DNA of 12,178 nucleotides from Bacillota bacterium. GTDB lineage: Bacteria > Bacillota > Sulfobacillia > JAJZYS01 > JAJYTV01. The stretch is taken from NCBI GenBank assembly GCA_021792885.1, contig JAJYTV010000024.1, positions 1 to 12,178 of the forward strand, written 5' to 3'. Position 1 is the stretch's first letter. Each line of letters begins with the position of its first letter. Positions 1 to 5,118 of the stretch are shown here, in pieces. The notes under the pieces were generated by a model that had not been told where the DNA came from, searched no databases, and worked only from the letters and a program-made list of their open reading frames with translations. The position numbers and the translations under genes were made by a program.

Positions 1-77
1 GCGGCGTGCCCCGCGCGCACCATGTGTTCGAGGACGCGATCGAGAAGGGCCTGCTGGGCGGAAGTCATCTCAGCCAT
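1..77 (-). CDS. Partial gene, possible Fur-family regulator (N-terminus only)
   Basis: Only the first 25 codons are inside the window, beginning MAEMTSAQQALLDRVLEHMV and then RAGHA. The ATG at 77 lies 4 bases after the stop of the upstream transporter gene and has a GGAG ribosome binding site about 8 nt before it, so the two are probably co-transcribed and translationally coupled. A short helix ending in a pattern like L..RVLE..VRAGH resembles the start of Fur/Zur/PerR regulators, whose first helix precedes the winged-helix 'T.QR' segment. That segment is outside the window, so the family call is inference. It is supported mainly by the Fur-type operator in front of the operon: transporter plus autoregulated Fur-like gene is a common arrangement. 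An alternative start is the ATG at 68. Confidence 0.4.
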   Translation of the reverse strand, partial: MAEMTSAQQALLDRVLEHMVRAGHA

Positions 78-81
78 GCGA

Positions 82-918
82 TCAACTCCGCACGAGAAGT
101 GCGCGTTCGCGCCGGATGCCGAAGAATACCGAGCTGAAGCCGATGCCGAGCACGACGAAGACGACGAGGATCAGTCCGACGTTGATCGAGCTCAGGTTCG
201 GGATGGCGATGTGGGTGGGCAGCGACCAGGCGACGGCCTGCGGCCAGAGGATGCCGACGATGCCGACGAGCGCGAAGGCGAATCCGCCGTAGAGCAGGGT
301 CTCGCCGGCGGAGCGCGCCGCGATCGACTGGATCGAACGCTCCGGCAGTTGCAGGCGCCGCATGTAGTAGCCGAACAAGGCTCCTGCCGGGGCCTGCACG
401 AGCAGCGTGCCGATCCCGAAGAGGAGACCGGGCAGGAAACCGAGCGCAGGGCCGGGCATGCTCGGCGCCAGGACCGTGTAGAGCACGAGCGCGTAGGCGC
501 CGACGCCGAAGCCGGCGACGAGGCCATGGACAGCGGCCATGCCGGGAGAGACGAAGGGACGCGGCGCGTCGCCCGCCGCGTGTTCGCGCCCGCGTCGCAG
601 CGCGACGTATCCCGCGATCGCCATGGCGACGCCGACGGCGACGTAGACCGGGTTGTTCACGCTCGGGCTCGCGAGCACGCGGCTCAGGCCGAGGTAGGCG
701 AGCTCCGAGAGCACCGCGCGCTGCAGCGTGAAGGCGAGCGCGAACACCGCGCCGACCACGAGGCCGCCCCGCACCGAATACGATCCGACCGCGTAGCTGA
801 ACGTGATCGGCCAGGTGTGCTCGTCGGGCGTGATGCCGTGCACCACACCGAGCAGCAGGGCGAAGGCGAGGCTGAGACCCAAGGGAAGCGCAGAGCCGCC
901 GTGCAGTACGGAGAACAT
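82..918 (-). CDS. NicO/RcnA-like membrane metal (Ni/Co-type) transporter
   Basis: A 278-residue integral membrane protein with six or more hydrophobic segments (about residues 10-29, 52-72, 90-107, 125-150, 157-185, 208-230 and 245-268). Residues 28-34 form HGITPDEH, an HX4D(E)H metal-binding signature on the first membrane helix as in NiCoT/NicO (RcnA, HupE/UreJ, UreH-like) transporters. A second His (H131 in a VHGLVAGFG segment) repeats the H-G pattern in the second half. These families move nickel, cobalt or related divalent metals across the inner membrane; direction and metal cannot be read from sequence. The start is ATG 918, with a GGGGGCGG ribosome binding site; longer reading frames to 987 would run through the promoter and operator and are rejected. 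It is the first gene after the Fur-type operator and is followed 4 bases later by a possible regulator gene. Confidence 0.75.
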   Translation of the reverse strand: MFSVLHGGSALPLGLSLAFALLLGVVHGITPDEHTWPITFSYAVGSYSVRGGLVVGAVFALAFTLQRAVLSELAYLGLSRVLASPSVNNPVYVAVGVAMAIAGYVALRRGREHAAGDAPRPFVSPGMAAVHGLVAGFGVGAYALVLYTVLAPSMPGPALGFLPGLLFGIGTLLVQAPAGALFGYYMRRLQLPERSIQSIAARSAGETLLYGGFAFALVGIVGILWPQAVAWSLPTHIAIPNLSSINVGLILVVFVVLGIGFSSVFFGIRRERALLVRS

Positions 919-934
919 GATACCGCCCCCGAGT

Positions 935-960
935 TGATAACGATTATCACTGCTGATAAC
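935..960 (-). promoter_or_regulatory. Fur-type operator (7-1-7 inverted repeat plus extra half-site)
   Basis: Positions 935-949 read TGATAACGATTATCA, a 7-1-7 inverted repeat with 6 of 7 pairs matching and nearly identical to the Fur 7-1-7 consensus TGATAATnATTATCA. A second TGATAAC half-site sits at 954-960, 19 bp from the first, and overlaps the -10 of the promoter. The site is AT-rich in an otherwise GC-rich region. Its placement over the -10 and predicted transcription start fits metal-dependent repression of the transporter gene. Which Fur-family member (Fur, Zur, Nur, Mur) binds cannot be decided here. Confidence 0.75.
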
Positions 961-987
961 GTATACCACTCGGGAACGGGACGTCAA
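960..987 (-). promoter_or_regulatory. Sigma-A-type promoter of the metal transporter operon
   Basis: On the minus strand the -35 is TTGACG (982-987), the spacer is 16 bp, and the -10 is TATACG (960-965) with an extended TG one base upstream (TGGTATACG). The predicted start is near 953, about 35 nt before ATG 918. The operator overlaps the -10 and start site. Confidence 0.6.
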
Positions 988-996
988 GCGATCGGA

Positions 997-1890
997 TCAG
1001 CGGGGGTGCTGCAGCAGGAGCTGCCGGATCCGCTGGGAGACCGCGACAGCCTCCTCGTAGGGGCGCTGCCAGATGTTGCGGCCGAAGATCAGACCGGTCG
1101 CGCCGGCCTCGAGCACGGCGCCCGCCTTCTCGACGACCTCGTCGGCGGTCCCCTTCTCGCCGCCCGCGAAGATCACGAGCGTGCGGCCCGCAGAGCCCAC
1201 GACGTGGCGGAGCATCTCGGTCTGGTCGAGCGCGAGGTCCTTGTAGGGTGCGGGGCTGAGTTTCGCCTTCTCCGCGTCGTGCTTCGGCACGTTGAGCTTG
1301 ACCACGTCGGCGCCGAGCTCCTGCGCGACCCTCGCCGCGTAGTCGATGGCGTAGAAGCTGTCCTTGCCGCCGCGCGCCTCGACGGCCTTGCCGCGCGGGT
1401 AGGACCAGACGATCACGGGCATGCCGTAGCGCTCGGCGTCCCGGCGCACGGTCTCGAACTGGCGGAAGTCCTCGTCCTGGCGCGAGGAGCCGACGTAGAG
1501 CGTGTATCCGACGGCATCCGCACCGAGGCGGACGGCGTCCTCGACACACGCGTTCAGCGGCGAGAGCGGGGCCTCGTCGCTCGGGATCTCGGTCTTGCCG
1601 TTCAGCTTCAGCACGAGCGGGACGCTGCCGGCGTAGTCGGGGAAGTACTTCTCCGCAAGGCCGATCTGCATGGCGATGCCGGAGTAGCCGCCCGCCTGCG
1701 CGATGCTCATCTGGAACTCCGCGCCGGCGGAGGGAGGGTTCGGGAAGAAGTCGCGCGGCCCGTGCTCGAGCCCCTGGTCGATCGGCAGCAGCAAGAACGT
1801 CCCGTTCGCCGGTCCGAACTGGTAGAGCAGTCGGTGCAGGCGCGCCTTCTTGCCGGCGGGCAGCGGAAGGTCCGAGAGGCGGATGGGCAA
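997..1890 (-). CDS. Class I fructose-bisphosphate aldolase, DhnA/FbaB type
   Basis: A 297-residue cytoplasmic TIM-barrel aldolase of the DeoC/FbaB (DhnA) family that interconverts fructose-1,6-bisphosphate with dihydroxyacetone phosphate and glyceraldehyde-3-phosphate. Visible family marks are LLPIDQGLEHGP near residues 34-45 (D38), the Schiff-base lysine in DVVKLNVPK (K198), FAGGEKG (241-247) and GRNIWQRP (270-277) near the phosphate site. Length is typical for the family. The start is TTG 1890, chosen because an AAGGAG site lies 9 nt upstream and the family N-terminus fits; no ATG is better placed. The gene is divergent from the hypothetical gene at 2117, and 78 bp separate it from the downstream transporter. 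Its leader contains the 68-bp tandem repeat. Some archaeal and bacterial members are also annotated as transaldolase-like, so substrate is family-based. Confidence 0.88.
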   Translation of the reverse strand: MPIRLSDLPLPAGKKARLHRLLYQFGPANGTFLLLPIDQGLEHGPRDFFPNPPSAGAEFQMSIAQAGGYSGIAMQIGLAEKYFPDYAGSVPLVLKLNGKTEIPSDEAPLSPLNACVEDAVRLGADAVGYTLYVGSSRQDEDFRQFETVRRDAERYGMPVIVWSYPRGKAVEARGGKDSFYAIDYAARVAQELGADVVKLNVPKHDAEKAKLSPAPYKDLALDQTEMLRHVVGSAGRTLVIFAGGEKGTADEVVEKAGAVLEAGATGLIFGRNIWQRPYEEAVAVSQRIRQLLLQHPR

Positions 1891-1910
1891 CGTCGATCGC
1901 TCCTTACAAG

Positions 1911-1955
1911 CTAGGATTGTGCGGTACCACCTGGGTTGTACGGTACCACCATCAT
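1911..1955 (-). CDS. Possible 14-residue leader peptide (copy near aldolase)
   Basis: ATG at 1955 opens a 15-codon frame encoding MMVVPYNPGGTAQS followed by TAG, ending 20 bases before the aldolase start. An AAGGAG at 1968-1973, inherited from the upstream repeat unit, precedes it by 12 nt, which is longer than ideal. The same peptide is encoded by the other repeat unit, the only base change being synonymous (AAC versus AAT). No known leader peptide matches in my memory. It may be a chance frame, so confidence is low. Confidence 0.2.
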   Translation of the reverse strand: MMVVPYNPGGTAQS

Positions 1956-1978
1956 AAACGTCGATCGCTCCTTACAAG

Positions 1979-2023
1979 CTAGGATTGTGCGGTACCACCT
2001 GGATTGTACGGTACCACCATCAT
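1979..2023 (-). CDS. Possible 14-residue leader peptide (upstream copy)
   Basis: ATG at 2023 encodes the identical MMVVPYNPGGTAQS peptide and ends in TAG. This copy lacks a clear ribosome binding site directly upstream, so translation is doubtful. The frame is also open further upstream towards 2266, but that extension runs antisense through the start of another gene and looks like a shadow. Confidence 0.12.
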   Translation of the reverse strand: MMVVPYNPGGTAQS

Positions 2024-2071
2024 AGTGGAGCGGAAGGATTCGGGAAAGCGGACGGGCGCGCTGCGCGCATG

Positions 2072-2080
2072 TGGTAGAAT
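2072..2080 (+). promoter_or_regulatory. Extended -10 promoter of the hypothetical gene
   Basis: TGGTAGAAT combines an extended TG motif with a 5/6 match to TATAAT and ends 36 nt before the GTG start at 2117. No good -35 is visible at 16-18 bp, which is normal for extended -10 promoters. The same TGGTA core recurs before the MFS gene, typA and the metal transporter. Confidence 0.45.
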
Positions 2081-2116
2081 CGGCTCGAACCGGGCGCGTG
2101 TGATGGGGGAGTGGCT

Positions 2117-2620
2117 GTGCCTAGGTTGAACCGCGAGCTCAAGGCCGAACTCAAGACGACACTGCCGCTGGCGTTCGCACGTCCAGAGGATCCCCTGCTC
2201 GGGGCGACGCTGCTGGGCATCCTCGTCCGCGACGGCGAGGCCAAGGTCGACGATGCGGTGCTGCACGGGCGCAGCGATGTGGAACGCGGCATCCGCTTCT
2301 CGGGGGAACGCGGCGACCTGCAGCCGACGGAGACGTGGGGCGTCGTATTCGTCGCGATGAAAAGCGTGCCCGCAGGCCTCTACTACCAGGGGGCGACCGC
2401 GTTGCAGCTCTTCATCGACCGGCCGGGCAGGCGCGGCTTCCGCGACATCGCGGCCGCGGTGAACCGGATGTCCGATGCCGTCGCGGGGGAGATCGCGCTC
2501 GAGGAGCTCCTGCCGCCCGACCGCGCGGCCGTCGCGCTGCTCTTGGAGGAGCGGGGGCGCGACGTCTGGGAGCGCACGCCCAAGGAGCGGCGGGACGCGA
2601 TTCGCGGCACGGCCTCCTGA
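2117..2620 (+). CDS. Hypothetical soluble protein, 167 aa
   Basis: I do not recognise this protein. It is 167 residues, starts MPRLNRELKAELKTTLPLAF, has no signal peptide or membrane segment, and appears to be a mixed alpha/beta cytoplasmic protein. The C-terminal third is rich in charged helices (EELLPPDRAAVALLLEERGR, then DVWERTPKERRDAIRG). A central segment (VRDGEAKVDDAVLHGRSDVERGI) and a hydrophobic core (WGVVFVAMKSVPAGLYYQG) could be strands. Codon use has the same high third-position GC as its neighbours, supporting a real gene. GTG 2117 is preferred because GGGGGAG lies 5 nt upstream; the in-frame GTG at 2111 overlaps that site. It is monocistronic or weakly linked to the MFS operon 161 bp downstream, with a possible terminator between. 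Confidence 0.7.
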   Translation: MPRLNRELKAELKTTLPLAFARPEDPLLGATLLGILVRDGEAKVDDAVLHGRSDVERGIRFSGERGDLQPTETWGVVFVAMKSVPAGLYYQGATALQLFIDRPGRRGFRDIAAAVNRMSDAVAGEIALEELLPPDRAAVALLLEERGRDVWERTPKERRDAIRGTAS

Positions 2621-2721
2621 GACATTCCTGGCTTCGGGCGGCGGGCGATCCGGGCGCGGATGAGGCGACGATCAGAACGGCATCCGGTGGCGCGAATGCG
2701 TGACGCGCGCGGCGATGCCCA

Positions 2722-2730
2722 TGGTACGAT
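2722..2730 (+). promoter_or_regulatory. Possible extended -10 promoter for the MFS-murD operon
   Basis: TGGTACGAT contains an extended TG and TACGAT (4/6 match to TATAAT). It lies inside the inverted repeat GCCCAT-ggtacg-ATGGGC (2717-2734). The distance to GTG 2782 is about 50 nt. No clear -35 is visible. Confidence 0.35.
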
Positions 2731-2764
2731 GGGCGGGGGAATGTCCCCGCCCTTTCCGTCTTCT
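2731..2764 (+). terminator. Hairpin with weak U tract upstream of the MFS gene
   Basis: GGGCGGGG (2731-2738) and CCCCGCCC (2745-2752) form a perfect 8-bp stem with a 6-nt loop, followed by TTTCCGTCTTCTT. It could terminate transcripts arriving from the hypothetical gene. The U tract is interrupted, so this may instead be an mRNA leader structure. Confidence 0.4.
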
Positions 2765-2781
2765 TCGAAGGAGCATGTCCT

Positions 2782-3987
2782 GTGCCTGCGATCGCTCTGC
2801 TCAAGCGCCGGGAGCTTCCCGCAGGGGGAGAACGCGACCCCGCGCCGCGCAACGTCGGCGTTCTCTCGGCGACGACCGCGCTGATCGTCGTCACGCTGTA
2901 CACGTGGTACCCCGTCCTCCCTGTCGTGCTGGAACGCCGCGGTGCCGACCGCCTGGAGGTCAGTGCGGTCTACACGCTGATCGGCATCGCCTCCTCGGCG
3001 CTGCAGATCTACGGCGGGCAGCTTGCGGACCGGCATGGGCGCAAACCCGTACTGGCCCTGCCGACGTTCGCCGCCGCGGCGCTGTACGGCGTCGCCTTCC
3101 TCAGCACGAGCTGGCAGCTTCTTGCGCTGGCGCTGATCGTGCTGAACTTCACCGGCGCCATCCAGGGACCGTCCTTCGTCGCGATCACGGCGGAGTCCGT
3201 GCGCCCGCAGCGCCGCGCGCAGGCCTTCTCCACGTTCCAGTTCGCCGCGAGCCTCGCCACGCTGCTCGGTCCCGCCATCGGCGCCGCGCTGCTTCCGGCC
3301 GTCGACGCGCGCGGCCTGATCGGGGCGACGGCGGTCGCCTCGCTGATCGCCGCGGTCCTGCGCATGCGCATGCTGAGGGAAGTGCACGCCGGCACCCCCG
3401 ACCGCCCGAAGATGCGGATCAGGGAGGCGCTGCACGGCCGCCTGCGCCATCTGACGCTCGCCTCGACCGCCTTCCTGCTCGTCGCATCGCTGACGGTGAA
3501 CGGCCCCTTCATCGCCCTCTACGCCCACGACGTGGGCGGGCTCGGGGCCTCGCAGGTCAACCTTCTCTACTCGATCGGCTGGCTGCCGGCCGTCGCGCTT
3601 TCGTTCTGGCTCGGGCGGCGCATCAGCGCGCTCGGATCGGCGCGGGCGCTCGGGATCGGCGTCGCGGGGCACCTCGGGCTGTTGGGGGCGTGGCTGCTTT
3701 TGCGCGGCTTTCTCCCGATGGTGGTGGTGCTCATGGCATCCTTCCTCTTCTACCAGCTGGCCCTGATCGCATTCGGCACGCTGCGCATCGAGAGCGTCGC
3801 GCCGCAGACCGCTGGCGCGGCGCTCGGCGTCGTGGGCACGGTCTCCGGCCTCGCCGCAGCGCTGGGGCCGGTCGTCGCCGGCAGTGTGGCAGGAGTCTTG
3901 GGCCCGCTCGGCGCCTTCGGCCTTGCAGGGATCGCGGGCCTTTGGACCCTCTTCGCCCTGCGAAGGCTGGGCAGCGCGAGCGCATGA
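2782..3987 (+). CDS. MFS transporter, 12 TM, drug/metabolite exporter-like
   Basis: A 401-residue Major Facilitator Superfamily protein. The first ~27 residues are polar, followed by about twelve hydrophobic helices in two halves separated by a basic loop near residues 195-225 (RMRMLREVHAGTPDRPKMRI). Motif A, GGQLADRHGRKP at 78-89 between TM2 and TM3, is well preserved and marks a proton-coupled antiporter-like MFS. A weaker counterpart (FWLGRRISALGSARALG) occurs in the second half. The substrate cannot be inferred. The start GTG 2782 has AAGGAG 8 nt upstream. The stop overlaps the next gene's ATG (ATGA at 3984-3987), so it heads a coupled operon, although its function has no obvious link to the later genes. 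Confidence 0.85.
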   Translation: MPAIALLKRRELPAGGERDPAPRNVGVLSATTALIVVTLYTWYPVLPVVLERRGADRLEVSAVYTLIGIASSALQIYGGQLADRHGRKPVLALPTFAAAALYGVAFLSTSWQLLALALIVLNFTGAIQGPSFVAITAESVRPQRRAQAFSTFQFAASLATLLGPAIGAALLPAVDARGLIGATAVASLIAAVLRMRMLREVHAGTPDRPKMRIREALHGRLRHLTLASTAFLLVASLTVNGPFIALYAHDVGGLGASQVNLLYSIGWLPAVALSFWLGRRISALGSARALGIGVAGHLGLLGAWLLLRGFLPMVVVLMASFLFYQLALIAFGTLRIESVAPQTAGAALGVVGTVSGLAAALGPVVAGSVAGVLGPLGAFGLAGIAGLWTLFALRRLGSASA

Positions 3988-4628
3988 GCCCCGAGGATCT
4001 CTTCGCGCAGCTCGCGCCGCTCTACCCGGCAGGGGGCTGGTGGCCGTCGCAGTCGTCCTTCGAGACGGCCATCGGGGCCATCCTGGTGCAGGGCGTCTCC
4101 TGGCGCAACGCCGCGCAGGCGGTGGAGGGGCTTCGTCAGCGCGGGCTGCTCGATCCCGCCGCCCTGGCCGCCGCGCGGGAGGAGGAGGTCGCGCTCGCCG
4201 TCCGCCCGGCGCTCTACCACCACCAGAAGGCGCGCTACCTGCAGGGCTTCGCCGCCACGGTGCACGCGCTGGGCGGCATGCAGGCGGTTGGGCGGCTCGC
4301 GCGCCAAGAGCAGCTGCGGGTTCTGCGCGCGGTGCGCGGCATCGGGGAGGAGACGGCGGCGGCCGTGATGGTCTATGCCCTCGGCGGAAGGGAGCCGGTC
4401 GTCGACACCTACGCGCGCCGGCTGTTCGTCCGCACCGGTGCCGTCCCCTCCGCCGAAGACGCCGCGATCAGGGACGCCATGCTGTCTGTGATCCGCGAAG
4501 ACCCTTCGCGCGCGCGGGCCCTGCACGCGGCGGTCGTGGAACACGGCCGCTCCTACTGCCGCAAGGAGCCGCGCTGTGCCAATTGCCCGCTCGCTGGCAA
4601 TTGCCCCAGGATTCTTGGAGAACCTTAG
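3984..4628 (+). CDS. Endonuclease III-like HhH-GPD DNA glycosylase with [4Fe-4S] cluster
   Basis: A 214-residue base-excision-repair glycosylase of the HhH-GPD superfamily. The helix-hairpin-helix is at about 112-130 (LRVLRAVRGIGEETAAAV) and the catalytic aspartate is D141 in PVVDTYARRL. Four cysteines near the C-terminus (C192, C198, C201, C207; C-X5-C-X2-C-X5-C) form an iron-sulfur cluster loop, one residue shorter than in E. coli Nth. The lyase lysine of Nth (in GVGRKTAN) is replaced by E123 in GIGEETAA, so the enzyme is probably a monofunctional glycosylase, as in the MagIII-like '3-methyladenine glycosylase' branch of the family; the actual lesion is inference. The ATG overlaps the MFS stop by 4 nt, and the SASP-glutaredoxin gene follows after 16 nt. 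Confidence 0.87.
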   Translation: MSPEDLFAQLAPLYPAGGWWPSQSSFETAIGAILVQGVSWRNAAQAVEGLRQRGLLDPAALAAAREEEVALAVRPALYHHQKARYLQGFAATVHALGGMQAVGRLARQEQLRVLRAVRGIGEETAAAVMVYALGGREPVVDTYARRLFVRTGAVPSAEDAAIRDAMLSVIREDPSRARALHAAVVEHGRSYCRKEPRCANCPLAGNCPRILGEP

Positions 4629-4644
4629 ACCTGGAGGTGTGCCG

Positions 4645-5118
4645 ATGGCAGGCGCGCAGGGAGCGCAGCACAAGAAGGCGAAGGAAGAGACGGCCCAAGA
4701 GCGCAGGATGCGCCTTCTCAAAGAGCAGGTGGTCCGCGAGCTGGGGCTGTGGGATAAGTTGGCGGCGGAAGGCTGGGGAGGCCTCAGCGCCCGCGAATCT
4801 GGACGGGTCGGGGGCGTCGTCGCCCGCCGGCTGCGCGAGGGAGGGGATCGGTTGGATCGTACGGCGCCTGCACCGTCCGCGGTGCTGCTCACGAAGCAGG
4901 ACTGCAGCCTGTGCGAGAAGGCCAGGGCGGCGCTCTCGCGCATCATGAGGGATGTGCCGCTGACGGTGCAGACGGTCGAGGTGGACGCTGCGGATCCGCG
5001 CGCGCTGCGGGTCCCGATCGTGGAGATCGACGGCATCGAGGTGCAGTCCGGCAAAGTGTCGGAGTTTCGACTGCGCAACTGGCTGAAGGAAAGGGGCTAC
5101 CTCGATGCGACTCGCTGA
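4645..5118 (+). CDS. SASP (alpha/beta-type-like) and glutaredoxin-like domain fusion
   Basis: A 157-residue protein with two parts. Residues ~24-68 resemble an alpha/beta-type small acid-soluble spore protein: LKEQVVRELGLWDKLAAEGW, then GGLSARESGRVGGVVARRL. This matches the SASP pattern of a KxE(I/V)A.ELG helix around the spore protease (GPR) site, a GW(G) turn, and an (A)R..G.(V/I)GG..(V/T)(K/R)(R/K) DNA-binding helix; the usual Glu of the GPR site is Gln here (EQVV). Residues ~79-150 form a glutaredoxin-like (DUF836-type) thioredoxin fold with active site CSLC (C87, C90) and a PIVEIDG strand. SASPs coat spore DNA; glutaredoxin-like proteins handle thiols. ATG 4645 has GGAGGT 6 nt upstream. 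The 3' end overlaps aspC by 14 nt. A frameshift artefact fusing two genes is possible, but no stop interrupts the frame. Confidence 0.75.
   Translation: MAGAQGAQHKKAKEETAQERRMRLLKEQVVRELGLWDKLAAEGWGGLSARESGRVGGVVARRLREGGDRLDRTAPAPSAVLLTKQDCSLCEKARAALSRIMRDVPLTVQTVEVDAADPRALRVPIVEIDGIEVQSGKVSEFRLRNWLKERGYLDATR
4837..4854 (+). promoter_or_regulatory. Internal ribosome binding site and in-frame TTG before the glutaredoxin domain
   Basis: GAGGGAGGGG (4837-4846) is followed after 5 nt by TTG at 4852-4854, which is codon 70 of the fusion gene and lies in the linker between the SASP and glutaredoxin domains. Translation from here would give an 88-residue stand-alone glutaredoxin-like protein beginning MDRTAPAPSAV. 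This is inference from spacing only. Confidence 0.35.

Larger units (their letters stand above)
1891..2024 (-). repeat. 68-bp tandem duplication in the aldolase leader
   Basis: Two copies with a 68-bp period, unit 1 at 1891-1956 and unit 2 at 1959-2024, are identical over 66 bp except for one base (G1935 versus A2003). Each unit, read on the minus strand, contains TATGAT (5/6 match to a -10), two copies of an 18-bp element GGTGGTACCGYACAAYCC spaced 19 bp apart, and AAGGAG. The four 18-bp elements lie at 1914-1931, 1933-1950, 1982-1999 and 2001-2018. The copy nearest the aldolase supplies its ribosome binding site (1900-1905). The duplication looks recent because the copies have hardly diverged. 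Confidence 0.9.

Noticed and set aside
22..1914. A 630-codon open frame on the plus strand opposite the transporter and aldolase genes
   Set aside because: It is antisense to two recognisable genes, is dominated by Arg/Asp/Glu/Ala from a GC-rich reverse frame, and shows no domain. It is a shadow.
1891..2024. A complete T-box riboswitch
   Set aside because: Only the short T-box-like motif is present; there is no specifier stem, no terminator, and the downstream gene is not a tRNA-linked gene.
1891..2024. CRISPR array
   Set aside because: There are only two long units in direct tandem without variable spacers, and no cas genes nearby.
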